Shown here: in pieces, positions 24,189-33,405 of the stretch
Position numbering within the stretch: the first letter of the stretch is position 1
Layout: each line of letters begins with the position of its first letter
Assembly: GCA_022652815.1 (NCBI GenBank)
Contig: JALCRR010000004.1
Coordinates: forward strand, 1-64,000
Direction: 5' to 3'
Source: Oscillibacter sp.
GTDB lineage: Bacteria; Bacillota; Clostridia; Oscillospirales; Oscillospiraceae
DNA length: 64,000 nt
Position numbers and translations under genes: made by a program
Notes under the pieces: model-generated
Databases searched by the model: none
What the model was told of the DNA's origin: nothing
The model's input: only the letters and a program-made list of their open reading frames with translations

Positions 24189-27100
24189 TTATTCCGCACC
24201 TGCGGCAGACAGGGACAGATCTTCCACCAGCGTCAGCGCCGTGTCCAGCACATCCTCGCCGGGACGGAGCGTCAGAGCCAGGGCAGGGGTATCGCTGCCG
24301 GAGAGCGTCAGCCGCCGCTGATACTTGGCAAGACCGCAGACCCCGGCTAGCACCTCCGGGCGGAACGCGCCAAAGGTCAAAAGCAGCTTTTCCCCCTTCT
24401 GGGTAATATCGCTGATGCCGGCTTTCACCGCGGCGGCACGGAGCAGGGCAACGTCCAGCAGGGCAAGCACGCTTCTGGGCGGCTCACCGTAGCGGTCGAT
24501 CAGCTCGTCGAGCACGTCCTCACTGTCCTCGCTGCTGCGCACGGCAGCAATCCGGCGGTAAAGATCCATCCGCTGCTCCGGTGCAGACACGTAGCTTTCG
24601 GGAATGTTGGCGCTGACGGTGAGGTCGGCGACGCAGTCGGGCACACTCTTTTTCTCCTCGCCCTTTTCCTCCAGAACGGCCTCCTCCAAAAGCTTCAGAT
24701 AGAGGTCATAGCCCACAGCCATCATATACCCGGACTGTTCGGGGCCCAGCAGATTGCCGGCGCCGCGAATTTCCAGATCCCGCATGGCAATGCGGAAGCC
24801 CGAGCCAAACTCCACATATTCCCGGATGGCGGAAAGCCGCTTGGCGGCGTTTTCCTGCAAAACCTTGCCCCGGCGGTAGGTGAGATAGGCATAGCCCCGC
24901 CGGGCAGAGCGCCCGATGCGTCCGCGAATCTGGTGCAGCTGGGCAAGCCCCATGCGGTCGGCGTCTTCAATAATCAGTGTATTCACGTTGGGAATATCAA
25001 TGCCGGTTTCGATAATCGTGGTGCAGACCAGAATATCTGCCTCGCCGTCCACCATGGCCTGCATGACGGAGGAAAGCTCCTGCTCACTCATCTTGCCGTG
25101 GCCGACGACGATACGCACGTCCTCCCCCAGTGTTTTCTGAATGCGGGAAGCTGTCAGGGCAATGGTTTCCACCCGATTGTGCAGATAGTAGATCTGTCCG
25201 CCATGGGCCAGCTCCTTGCGCATGGCGTCCTCCAGAATGGCCCAGTCATGTTCCAGAACGTAGGTCTGGACGGGCTGACGATCTCGAGGCGGCTCCTCGA
25301 TGGTGGACATATCCCGCAGACCCGAAAGTGCCATGTTCAGCGTCCGGGGAATGGGCGTAGCCGTCAGAGTCAGCGTGTCCACCTGCTTGGCCATCTCCCG
25401 GAGTCGCTCCTTGTGCGTCACGCCGAAGCGCTGCTCCTCGTCGATGACCAGCAGACCCAAATCCTTAAAATGAATGTTCTTTTGAATCAGCTTGTGGGTG
25501 CCGATGACCAGATCCACGCTGCCGTCAGCCATGGCGGCGAGAATCCGCTTCTGATCCTTGGTGGAGGTGAATCGGGAGAGCACCTCAATTTTGACCGGAA
25601 ACGCCCGAAAGCGGCTTTGCGCCGTGGCATAGTGCTGCTGGGCCAGAACCGTGGTGGGAACCAGAATGGCAGCCTGCTTTCCGTCCAGAATGCACTTCAT
25701 CACAGCCCGGAGGGCGACCTCCGTCTTGCCGTAGCCCACGTCGCCGCAGAGCAGCCGATCCATGGGACGGGGACGTTCCATGTCCTTTTTGATTTCGATA
25801 ATGGCCCGCAGCTGATCGTCCGTCTCGTCGTAGGGAAACGCATCCTCAAATTCCTGCTGCCACGCAGAATCCGGTGAAAAGGCGAAACCCGGCTGCCGGG
25901 CACGTTGGGCGTACAGGGCGATCAGACCCTTGGCAAGGTCCTTGACCGCAGCCTTAGCACGGGATTTCTGCTTCGCCCATTCCGTGCCGCCCAGTTTGGA
26001 AAGTCTGGCATGCTCTTGGGCATCCTCGCCGGAGCCGATGTACTTGGACACCAGATCCAGCTGGGTCACGGGAACGTACAGGCAGTCGCCGCCGGCGTAG
26101 TCGATGCGGATATAATCCTTTTCCACGCCGTCCACGGGCATTTTCTGAATGCCCGTAAACCGACCTACGCCGTGGTGAACATGGACAACCAGATCACCGG
26201 GAGTCAGATCGGTATAGGATTGCAGCTTCTGCCGATTGGATTCTTTTTTCAGCTTCTGCTGGCGTTTTTTCCGGGTGGAGAGCAGCTGCCCCTCCGTCAG
26301 AATCGCCAGATGCAAAAACGGATACTCGCTGCCGGCAGACAGTGCGCCCAGCGTGATGCGCACCTCGCCGGGTGCGGGCATATCGTTGCCGTTTAAGTCC
26401 AGCACGGCGGAAATCCCCCGCTCTGTCAGCAGGGAGAGCAGATTTTTCGCCCGGGTTTCACCGCCGCAGAGCACCAGCACATGGTCATTGTTGGCACGGT
26501 AGTGCTCCATGTCCGTGATGGCGGTATCCAGACTGCCGCCGTAGGACGAGAGCTGCTTGACGTTCAAGCTGAGCAGCGCCTTTGGCCGCAGAGGCAGACG
26601 TGATGTGGGCAGGGAGTCGGCCATAATCACCGGGAAATCGGAAAGCCGCGCATAGAATTCCCCGTCAGAAAGCACCAGACGGGCATAGTCCCCGGCCAGC
26701 ACGCCGCCCTCGGTCAGGGCCTCAATGTCCTGCTTGATCTGAAGGAGCGTGTTTTTCACCCGCTCGTCCACCCGGCTGCTCTCACTGAAGAACACCACCG
26801 CATCGTCCGGCAGATAGTCGGCGCCCGTGGTCATCTCCGGGCAAATTGCGGCGAGATAGCGGTCCATACCGCCGGGAACGCTTCCGCCCCGCAATCGATC
26901 CGCGTCAGCGCGGAGCGTTTCCACAATGGCCTCTGTTTTCTGCCGTTTGGCCAGTTTCTTTGCAAGCGCTTCTAGCTTGTCGGCAAGTCCGGCAAGCCCG
27001 CCTTCTGCGGCGAAAGGCAGTACCTCCGCCGCCGGCAGAATCCGGGCGGATTTCACATTGCCGGTTCGGCGCTGAGATCCGGGATCAAAAACGCCCAGAG

Positions 27101-27704
27101 AGTCAATCTCGTCGTCAAAGAACTCGCACCGGACGGGATTTTCCATCAGCGGGGAAAAGACGTCCAAAATGCCGCCGCGCAGGGCAAATTGACCCACGCC
27201 CTCCACCTGCTCGCAGCGGGTGTAGCCGGCTGCGGTCAGATGCTCAATGAGCTTGGAAAGATCTGTCCGCCCACCGACCTTTAGGGAAACGGAGGACGCA
27301 ATCAGCAGCTTTTTCGGCAGCGTCCGGGCCATCAGTCCATCCGCAGTTGCCACGGTAATGGGTGCCTTGCCCCGGGCCAGCGCATAAAGCGCCGCCAGGC
27401 GGTTTTGCTCCCACGAACGGGAAGCCACCGCATTGGCCCGGAACTGCCACTCCCGCGCCAGCAGCAGCGCGGGCTTTACGCCCGTAATGGCGGCAAGGTC
27501 GGAAACCAGCGTCTGGGCTTCCCGCTCATCGCCGCACACAAAGACGGCGCTTCGCCTTGATGCGCTGGCAATCGCCGCACCCAAAAGTGCGCGGTGCACC
27601 GGTTGAAGTCCGGAAATCTCTGCGGGGCAGCCTCCGTTTTCAATGTCCCTAACCAATTCCTCAATTTCCGGAATCGTATTCAGTTTTTTCAGAAGCTGTT
27701 CCAT
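24189..27704 (-). CDS. mfd: transcription-repair coupling factor Mfd
   Basis: A 1171-residue DNA translocase that removes stalled RNA polymerase at lesions and recruits UvrA. In order: UvrB-like N-terminal domain, RNA-polymerase-interacting domain with the DLTPGDLVVHVHHGVGRF segment, RecG-type helicase with Walker A GDVGYGKTE (about 652-660) and DEEQRFG (about 755), the TRG-like RGRIGRSARRGYAYL segment, and a C-terminal TRCF domain. Length is normal. ATG at 27704 follows TTTGGAG at 5 bp. It lies in the conserved glmU-prs-pth-mfd order. Confidence 0.95.
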   Translation of the reverse strand: MEQLLKKLNTIPEIEELVRDIENGGCPAEISGLQPVHRALLGAAIASASRRSAVFVCGDEREAQTLVSDLAAITGVKPALLLAREWQFRANAVASRSWEQNRLAALYALARGKAPITVATADGLMARTLPKKLLIASSVSLKVGGRTDLSKLIEHLTAAGYTRCEQVEGVGQFALRGGILDVFSPLMENPVRCEFFDDEIDSLGVFDPGSQRRTGNVKSARILPAAEVLPFAAEGGLAGLADKLEALAKKLAKRQKTEAIVETLRADADRLRGGSVPGGMDRYLAAICPEMTTGADYLPDDAVVFFSESSRVDERVKNTLLQIKQDIEALTEGGVLAGDYARLVLSDGEFYARLSDFPVIMADSLPTSRLPLRPKALLSLNVKQLSSYGGSLDTAITDMEHYRANNDHVLVLCGGETRAKNLLSLLTERGISAVLDLNGNDMPAPGEVRITLGALSAGSEYPFLHLAILTEGQLLSTRKKRQQKLKKESNRQKLQSYTDLTPGDLVVHVHHGVGRFTGIQKMPVDGVEKDYIRIDYAGGDCLYVPVTQLDLVSKYIGSGEDAQEHARLSKLGGTEWAKQKSRAKAAVKDLAKGLIALYAQRARQPGFAFSPDSAWQQEFEDAFPYDETDDQLRAIIEIKKDMERPRPMDRLLCGDVGYGKTEVALRAVMKCILDGKQAAILVPTTVLAQQHYATAQSRFRAFPVKIEVLSRFTSTKDQKRILAAMADGSVDLVIGTHKLIQKNIHFKDLGLLVIDEEQRFGVTHKERLREMAKQVDTLTLTATPIPRTLNMALSGLRDMSTIEEPPRDRQPVQTYVLEHDWAILEDAMRKELAHGGQIYYLHNRVETIALTASRIQKTLGEDVRIVVGHGKMSEQELSSVMQAMVDGEADILVCTTIIETGIDIPNVNTLIIEDADRMGLAQLHQIRGRIGRSARRGYAYLTYRRGKVLQENAAKRLSAIREYVEFGSGFRIAMRDLEIRGAGNLLGPEQSGYMMAVGYDLYLKLLEEAVLEEKGEEKKSVPDCVADLTVSANIPESYVSAPEQRMDLYRRIAAVRSSEDSEDVLDELIDRYGEPPRSVLALLDVALLRAAAVKAGISDITQKGEKLLLTFGAFRPEVLAGVCGLAKYQRRLTLSGSDTPALALTLRPGEDVLDTALTLVEDLSLSAAGAE

Positions 27705-27748
27705 AAACACTCCAAAATTACAAAATATGGAAGTTTAACGCGTGCATA

Positions 27749-27968
27749 GGCGCACTCCGGCGAAATTCGCCGGGGTGTGCCTAAAAAGATGCGGCTTAAC
27801 GGAAAAGACCCGATAACGGGAAGGAAGAAACGGTGAAAGAAACCCAGGATGGGTGTCGTTCACATTTAATCAAAGGGAACAAAATCCGCTGTATTTTGTT
27901 CCCCGCCTGCAAGCCGTGTGCGGCTTGCGGGCGCACTCCGGCGAAATTCGCCGGGGTGTGTCTAAAAA
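27749..27968. repeat. pair of 39-bp hairpin repeats upstream of mfd
   Basis: Positions 27749-27787 and 27930-27968 match with one difference over 39 bp (period 181). Each copy contains the near-palindrome CCGGCGAAATTCGCCGG and ends in CTAAAAA. Between them lies another hairpin, CGCCTGCAAGCCG (27904-27916) pairing with 27921-27933. The 376-bp gap 27705-28080 has no credible ORF. Confidence 0.8.
27875..27903 (-). terminator. hairpin between pth and mfd
   Basis: GGGAACAAAAT (27875-27885) pairs perfectly with 27893-27903 around a 7-nt loop. On the minus strand it is followed by TTTGATTAAAT, so it may terminate the pth transcript inefficiently. Confidence 0.45.
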
Positions 27969-28080
27969 TTCTTACGGATACAAAATATGATATGCACATT
28001 AGCAAATATTTAGCAGCAGGATCAGCATTCGTAAAATCCGGCTGAAAAAATACATTTCACCGTGCGACGAGTTCAGCGCG

Positions 28081-28677
28081 TCAGTTGAACTGGTTCATGG
28101 CTTTCTGGCAGTCGCCGTCGTTTTCCACAATGCACTCTGCGGCGGAAATCGCCTGGTTAAAGGCGTCCACCAGCAGCTTCTTCTCGGATTGAGAAGGCTC
28201 TCCGATCACCCAGGAGATCATATCGTGTTCCGGATCTGCGGGAGAGCCGGTGCCGATTTTCACCCGGGGAAAGACGTCGGTGCCCAGCTGGGCGATGATG
28301 CTCTTGATGCCGTTATGTCCGCCGGCGCTGCCGGAAGGGCGCACGCGAATCTTACCCACGGGCAGGGAGACGTCGTCATAGATCACCAGGACGTGGCTGG
28401 CTGGAATCTTGTAAAACTGTGCGGCATCCCGAATGGCGTCGCCGGACAGATTCATAAAGGTCTGGGGCTTCATTAGAATGCAGCGGGTGCCCCCGAAATC
28501 AATTAGGTTAAAAGCGGACTTGAAGCTGAGCTTGCTGAGCTTGACCTCTTTTTGCTCAGCCAACAGATCGGCTGTAATGAAGCCCATGTTGTGGCGAGTT
28601 TTGGCGTATTTGTCGCCGGGATTGCCCAGCCCTGCAATGATCCACGTGGGTGCTAAAGACTTCTTGGAAAAAAACAT
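28081..28677 (-). CDS. pth: peptidyl-tRNA hydrolase
   Basis: A 198-residue esterase that frees tRNA from peptidyl-tRNA dropped off ribosomes. The catalytic His29 is in TRHNMGF, Asn20 in GLGNPGDKY, and the acidic partner in YDDVSLP; the GSAGGHNGIKSI loop is also typical. The first ten residues (MFFSKKSLAP) are a short extra N-terminal tail. GGAGGG lies upstream of the ATG. The neighbours prs (upstream) and mfd (downstream) match the Bacillus order. A long hairpin (28711-28747) sits in its leader. Confidence 0.94.
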   Translation of the reverse strand: MFFSKKSLAPTWIIAGLGNPGDKYAKTRHNMGFITADLLAEQKEVKLSKLSFKSAFNLIDFGGTRCILMKPQTFMNLSGDAIRDAAQFYKIPASHVLVIYDDVSLPVGKIRVRPSGSAGGHNGIKSIIAQLGTDVFPRVKIGTGSPADPEHDMISWVIGEPSQSEKKLLVDAFNQAISAAECIVENDGDCQKAMNQFN

Positions 28678-28710
28678 AATTTCCCTCCGAAACTTGATTG
28701 CTGTGCGGCC

Positions 28711-28747
28711 AAACCAGGCGGGAAAGTGAAACTTCCCCGCCTGGTTT
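28711..28747. promoter_or_regulatory. long hairpin in the pth leader
   Basis: AAACCAGGCGGG (28711-28722) pairs perfectly with 28736-28747; the loop can extend the stem by GGAA/TTCC. It lies about 34 bp before the pth ATG. No T-run follows on the minus strand, so it is not a clear terminator. Confidence 0.45.
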
Positions 28748-28774
28748 GATACTTTTCATTTGTAAGGAAACATC

Positions 28775-28935
28775 CGCCCTGCACGGAAGCGAAGGATGCG
28801 GAATTTGCTCCCGTGACCCCGGTTCTCAGCTCGGGCAAAAGCCCAGCGAAAGCGGGTTTTGACCGAAGAGGAGGAGCAATGGAGCGAGAGAGCTTTCGCG
28901 CCCTGCGCGGAAGCGAAGGATGCGGAATTTGCTCC
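28775..28935. repeat. pair of 37-bp repeats between pth and prs
   Basis: Positions 28775-28811 and 28899-28935 match with one difference over 37 bp (period 124). Both contain GGAAGCGAAGGATGCGG and end in GAATTTGCTCC. The right copy stops 6 bp before the prs stop codon. The spacer contains GAGGAGGAGCAATGG-like purine tracts but no gene. Confidence 0.8.
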
Positions 28936-28941
28936 GACGAC

Positions 28942-29904
28942 TTAGCGGAACAGCTTGGAAATGGAAACTTCTTGATAAATGCGCTCGATGGCCTCGGCGA
29001 ACATGGGAGCGACGGTCAGATACTTAATCTTATCGCACTGTGCAACGGCTTCAGAGGCGGGCACGGTGTCCAGCAGAGCAAGCTCGGTGATGCAGCTGTT
29101 GGAAATGCGCTCGATGGCGGGGCCGGAGAGCACACCGTGAGATGCGCAGGCGTGGACGGACTTGGCATGTCCAATATCGATCAGAGCCTGGGCCGCGTTG
29201 CACAGAGATCCGCCGGTGTCCACCATGTCATCAAACAGGATGCAGTCCATGCCGGAAACATCACCGATGACGTTCATGACTTCGCAGGAGTTGGCCTTCT
29301 GACGGCGCTTGTCCACGATGGCCAGATTCATATGCAGCTTCTGAGCGAAAGCACGGGCACGGGACACAGAGCCCACGTCCGGGGAGACGACCATCATGTT
29401 CTCGCACTCGGCGCCGAACTTCTTGGCGTAGTAATCCACAAAAATGGGGTTGCCGGCCAGATTGTCCACAGGAATGTCAAAGAAGCCCTGAATCTGGGAG
29501 GCGTGCAGGTCCATGGTCAGCACGCGGTCAGCGCCGGCGGTGGTCAGCATATTGGCAACCAGCTTGGCGGTGATGGGATCGCGGGCCTTGGCCTTGCGGT
29601 CCTGACGGGCATAGCCGTAATAGGGCATGACGGCGGTGATGCGGCCTGCGGAAGCGCGCTTCAGTGCATCGATCATAATCATCAGTTCCATCAAGTTGTT
29701 GTTAACGGGGCTGCAGGTGGACTGAACCACGAAAACGTCGCTGCCGCGGACGGTCTCATACAGGGAGACAAAAATCTCGCCGTCAGAGAAAGTTCCGACC
29801 TCCGCCTCGCCCAGTTTGGTACCCATCAGCTTGCAAATGTCCGCTGCAAGCTTCGGATTGGCATTGCCTGTGAAAATCTTGATGTCTTTTCCGTGAGAAA
29901 TCAT
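28942..29904 (-). CDS. prs: ribose-phosphate pyrophosphokinase
   Basis: A 320-residue enzyme making PRPP from ribose 5-phosphate and ATP for nucleotide, His and Trp synthesis. The PRPP loop is DDMVDTGGS, the flexible loop contains ARQDRKAKARDPITAK, and the metal-binding segment is LTMDLHASQIQGFFDIPVDN. Length and order are standard. It lies 63 bp downstream of glmU on the same strand, a linkage conserved from Bacillus, so they probably form one operon. Confidence 0.95.
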   Translation of the reverse strand: MISHGKDIKIFTGNANPKLAADICKLMGTKLGEAEVGTFSDGEIFVSLYETVRGSDVFVVQSTCSPVNNNLMELMIMIDALKRASAGRITAVMPYYGYARQDRKAKARDPITAKLVANMLTTAGADRVLTMDLHASQIQGFFDIPVDNLAGNPIFVDYYAKKFGAECENMMVVSPDVGSVSRARAFAQKLHMNLAIVDKRRQKANSCEVMNVIGDVSGMDCILFDDMVDTGGSLCNAAQALIDIGHAKSVHACASHGVLSGPAIERISNSCITELALLDTVPASEAVAQCDKIKYLTVAPMFAEAIERIYQEVSISKLFR

Positions 29905-29967
29905 TTCAAGTGCCCTCTTTCTTCTCCATTTTTATATTGTATTTGATTCTTTCTATATGAGCATGTG

Positions 29968-31095
29968 TTATTTTTTTCCGTTGAGCTGACGCTGAAAAGC
30001 GGCCCAGCCCTCCTTGATGGTTTCCCGTTCCCGGGCAATGGCCAGCGCATCATCCGGCACATCCTTTGTGATGGTGCTGCCGGCGGCGGTATAGGCGCCG
30101 GTGCCGATTTTCACCGGCGCGATCAAATTGGTGTTGCAGCCCAGGAACGCATGGTCCCCGATGGTGCAGCGGTGCTTTTTGAACCCGTCGTAGTTCGTGG
30201 TGACGGTTCCGCAGCCAAAGTTGACGTGTTCGCCCACGTCGCTGTCGCCCACATAAGTGAGATGGGAAATCTTCGTACCGTTCCCGATGGTGGAATTCTT
30301 GACCTCCACAAAGTCACCGACCTTGATCTCGTCCCCGATATGGGAGTTTGGCCGAACGTAGGCAAACGGCCCCACATTGGTGCGCTCACCCACCGTGCTC
30401 TCGTTGAGCTGGGAGGCGTTGACGCTTGTGCCGCTTCCGATGGTGCAGTCCCGAATCATGGTGTTGGGACCAATTTCGCAGTTTTCTCCGATCACCGTGT
30501 TTCCGCGCAAAATGGTTCCGGGCAGAACGTAGGTGCCCCGCCCAATGCACACCCGCGGGTCAATATACACGGCGTAGCGATCCAAAAAGGTGACGCCGCC
30601 CTCTGCCAGCCGGTCAGTAACATCCTCCCGACACAGCGGGCTTAAGTCCTGAATATCGCTGACGCTCTCCACACTGGCGTAGCCGGAAAGCGGCGCAGCG
30701 CCCCGGACGGAATGCACGTCCGCATCTGCAAGACTGTCCTGCAGCGCGGCAGCGTCTGCAGTAAAGGCACAGTTTTCCTCCGCCTCCAAATCATCGCTGA
30801 TCGGAACGACTGGACCGGGGATGACGGCAACCGGGCCGTCCTCTTTCAAAAATGCCGCGAGATCCTGCTCGTCGGCAGAAACCGTCACATCATCATCCGG
30901 TGTGAAGCAGGCCCTGGCCGCAGCGGCGTCCTGCTCATCACAGACAACAAAAAACCGCCTCACGCCGTGGGCCTTCAGTTTTTCGCTCACCCAGGTCAGG
31001 ATGGGACAAAAAAGAATGGTCTCCAGCATCAGCGGCTTGTCTGACTCCCCGGAGGAGTGTCCGGTCAAACACAAAATAACTCGCATCTGATCCAT
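29968..31095 (-). CDS. glmU: GlmU-like acetyltransferase with degenerate first domain
   Basis: A 375-residue protein against about 455 for GlmU. The C-terminal left-handed beta-helix (about 180-375) is intact and holds the acetyltransferase residues Arg248 (YVRPNSHIGD), Lys266, His278 (ISHLTYVGD) and NYDG (301-304). The N-terminal part (1-165) is roughly 80 residues short and lacks the uridyltransferase motif LAAGxGTRM. It should acetylate glucosamine 1-phosphate but probably cannot make UDP-GlcNAc. Its place before prs-pth-mfd identifies it as the glmU (gcaD) locus. AGGAGGGG precedes the ATG. Confidence 0.82.
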   Translation of the reverse strand: MDQMRVILCLTGHSSGESDKPLMLETILFCPILTWVSEKLKAHGVRRFFVVCDEQDAAAARACFTPDDDVTVSADEQDLAAFLKEDGPVAVIPGPVVPISDDLEAEENCAFTADAAALQDSLADADVHSVRGAAPLSGYASVESVSDIQDLSPLCREDVTDRLAEGGVTFLDRYAVYIDPRVCIGRGTYVLPGTILRGNTVIGENCEIGPNTMIRDCTIGSGTSVNASQLNESTVGERTNVGPFAYVRPNSHIGDEIKVGDFVEVKNSTIGNGTKISHLTYVGDSDVGEHVNFGCGTVTTNYDGFKKHRCTIGDHAFLGCNTNLIAPVKIGTGAYTAAGSTITKDVPDDALAIARERETIKEGWAAFQRQLNGKK

Positions 31096-31344
31096 CGGTA
31101 TCCCCTCCTTTACGAATTGATAAAATTATTATAGCAAAGTTCTACGAAAAATCCAGTGGCCCCGGGGAAATCATTCGGAGAAATTTGCACAGTCTTTTTG
31201 GCAATTTGACCGTTTTTTGTGGTCCCTTTGCAGATTTTACAGCGTTCCTCCCGATTTTTTTGGTAAAAATTCGTCGTTTTGCAGAATTTGCGTTCCTTTA
31301 GCGGGAATTTCTCCCCAAAATCAAGATTTCTTTACATTTTACAG

Positions 31345-31373
31345 TTGAATTTGTGAGCGTAAAGGATTACAAT
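31345..31373 (+). promoter_or_regulatory. sigma-A promoter for trmL-pgk
   Basis: TTGAAT (31345-31350) and TACAAT (31368-31373) are 17 bp apart; transcription would start about 27 bp before the trmL ATG. The AT-rich gap back to glmU (31096-31344) shows no other clear element. Confidence 0.65.
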
Positions 31374-31406
31374 AAAGGCCGTTCGCAAAAAAGGAGCGGG
31401 TTATTG

Positions 31407-31898
31407 ATGTTAAATGTTGTCCTGGTTGAACCGGAAATTCCACAAAACTGCGGCAACATTGCCAGAACCTGTGCGGCAACAGGCACGGCGCTGCATCTGA
31501 TTCGCCCCCTGGGCTTCGACATTTCCGACCGGGCGGTGAAGCGTGCGGGACTGGACTACTGGCATTTGGTCAAGGTATTCGATTATGAGAACCTCTCGGA
31601 CTTTTTTGCCCGGCATCCGGAGGCCAAGAGCAATCTCTGGCTGACCACTGCCAAGGCGCCCCATTCCTATGAAGAGGCGGCGTTCACAACGGACAGCTGG
31701 CTCTTTTTCGGAAAGGAGACCACGGGCCTTCCCAAAGCGTTCCGGGAGGAGTACCGGGACAGATGCATCCGCCTGCCCATGATCCCCGGTGCCCGGTGCT
31801 TGAACCTTTCCAACACAGTGGCCGTGTGTGTATACGAGGCTCTGCGTCAGACCGGATTTTCCGGCTTGAAGGATACCGGAACCATGGCGGAAAACTAA
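31407..31898 (+). CDS. trmL: tRNA (cytidine/uridine-34-2'-O)-methyltransferase TrmL
   Basis: A 163-residue SPOUT methyltransferase that methylates the wobble ribose of certain tRNA-Leu species using S-adenosylmethionine. Family motifs: the N terminus LVEPEIPQNCGNIARTCAATG, then FGKETTGLP, and the knot-forming MIPGARCLNLSNTVAVCVYE. ATG at 31407 begins the usual MLNVVLVEPEIP start and has AAGGAG upstream; a 54-bp upstream extension is unsupported. It lies 37 bp before pgk and shares the promoter at 31345. Confidence 0.93.
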   Translation: MLNVVLVEPEIPQNCGNIARTCAATGTALHLIRPLGFDISDRAVKRAGLDYWHLVKVFDYENLSDFFARHPEAKSNLWLTTAKAPHSYEEAAFTTDSWLFFGKETTGLPKAFREEYRDRCIRLPMIPGARCLNLSNTVAVCVYEALRQTGFSGLKDTGTMAEN

Positions 31899-31935
31899 AA
31901 AACTCAGGCTGAATTTATCCTGAAGGAGGCTTTTT

Positions 31936-33129
31936 ATGAATTACAACAAGAAAACGATTCTGGACGTGGATGTTCACGGCAAAAAGGTTCTGCTGCGCTG
32001 CGATTTCAACGTGCCGCAGGACAAGGAGACTGGAGAAATCACTTCGGACAAGCGTATTGTTGCCGCTCTGCCCACCATTAAATACCTGCTGGAAAACGGT
32101 GCAGCCGTCATCGCCTGCTCCCATCTAGGCAAGCCCAAGGGTGAGTGGAAGACCAAACTGAGCCTTGCACCCGTTGCAAAGCGCCTTTCCGAGCTTCTGG
32201 GCAAGGACGTGATCTTTGCAAAAGACGTCATCGGCGAAGACGCTCAAGCCAAGGCCGCAGCCCTAAAGCCCGGTCAGATCCTGCTGCTGGAAAACACCCG
32301 CTTCCACATCGAGGAAGAAAAGAACGACCCGGCTTTCGCAAAGAAGCTGGCCTCTCTGGGCGAGCTCTTTGTGTCCGACGCATTCGGCACGGTTCACCGT
32401 GCCCATGCCTCCACGGTTGGTGTGGTCGACTATTTGCCTGCCGTGTCCGGCTTCCTGGTTGCCAAGGAGCTGGAGATCATGGGCAAGGCCCTGGACGATC
32501 CCAAGCGCCCGTTTGTGGCGGTGCTGGGCGGCGCCAAGGTTTCCGACAAGATCAACGTCATCAACAACCTGCTCGAAAAGGCCGACACCGTCATTATCGG
32601 CGGCGGCATGGCCTATACGTTTGCAGCCGCACAGGGCGGCAAAATCGGTCAGTCCCTGCTGGAGGCGGACAAGGAGTCCTATGCGCTGGAGATGATCCAA
32701 AAGGCAAAGGACAAGGGCGTAACGCTCCTCCTGCCCACCGATACGCTGGCGGCAAAGGAATTTTCTGCCGATGCAACGCCCGTCACAGTGGATACGATGG
32801 CCATTCCCGACGATATGCAGGGCTTGGACATCGGACCCAAGACCACGGAGGCGTTTTGTGCCGCCGTCAAGGGCGCCGGCACCGTCGTGTGGAACGGCCC
32901 CATGGGCGTTTTCGAGTTTGATGCCTTCGCCGGCGGCACTCGTGCCATGGCCAAGGCTCTAGCCGAATCCGGCGCCATCACCATCGTGGGCGGCGGCGAC
33001 AGCGCGGCGGCTGTGGAGCAGCTGGGCTTTGCCGACAAGATCACCCACATTTCCACCGGCGGCGGCGCAAGCCTTGAATTTCTGGAGGGCAAAGAATTGC
33101 CCGGTGTTGCCTGCCTGCAAGACAAGTAA
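31936..33129 (+). CDS. pgk: phosphoglycerate kinase
   Basis: A 397-residue glycolytic enzyme transferring phosphate from 1,3-bisphosphoglycerate to ADP. Visible: RCDFNVPQD (substrate-binding Asp and Asn), the [10 protein letters not shown] loop, LLLENTRFH, the hinge and [18 protein letters not shown], and the nucleotide-binding [13 protein letters not shown]. Length is standard. GAAGGAGG precedes the ATG. It is followed by tpiA and gpmI; gapA, the usual upstream partner, is absent and trmL stands in its place. Confidence 0.96.
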   Translation: MNYNKKTILDVDVHGKKVLLRCDFNVPQDKETGEITSDKRIVAALPTIKYLLENGAAVIACSHLGKPKGEWKTKLSLAPVAKRLSELLGKDVIFAKDVIGEDAQAKAAALKPGQILLLENTRFHIEEEKNDPAFAKKLASLGELFVSDAFGTVHRAHASTVGVVDYLPAVSGFLVAKELEIMGKALDDPKRPFVAVLGGAKVSDKINVINNLLEKADTVIIGGGMAYTFAAAQGGKIGQSLLEADKESYALEMIQKAKDKGVTLLLPTDTLAAKEFSADATPVTVDTMAIPDDMQGLDIGPKTTEAFCAAVKGAGTVVWNGPMGVFEFDAFAGGTRAMAKALAESGAITIVGGGDSAAAVEQLGFADKITHISTGGGASLEFLEGKELPGVACLQDK

Positions 33130-33321
33130 AAGACTCACCCTAACAATTTCCCGTTTCCCCATCGTGATTTTCGGGTCTCACCGAGTTTCACCGCGGCAAA
33201 AGCGGCGAAATCAAATAAAATTATTTTTGACCGCGGCGTGTACGTGGGCAAAAATACCGCTCGGCCAGCAAACGTGCGAGCCGTTTTAACGGCGAGTGCG
33301 ATGCAGCAGGCCGCATCCTTT

Positions 33322-33347
33322 TTCAAAAAGTGCGGGCACTTTTTGAA
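33322..33347 (+). terminator. hairpin between pgk and tpiA
   Basis: TTCAAAAAGTG pairs perfectly across positions 33322-33347. It could partly end pgk transcripts or act as a processing site; the following T-run is interrupted. The rest of 33130-33321 shows only GC-rich stretches without a gene. Confidence 0.4.
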
Positions 33348-33405
33348 CGTTTCGACAATTTTTGATTGAAATTATAGATAGAATAAGAAGAGGAGAATCA
33401 CTGTC

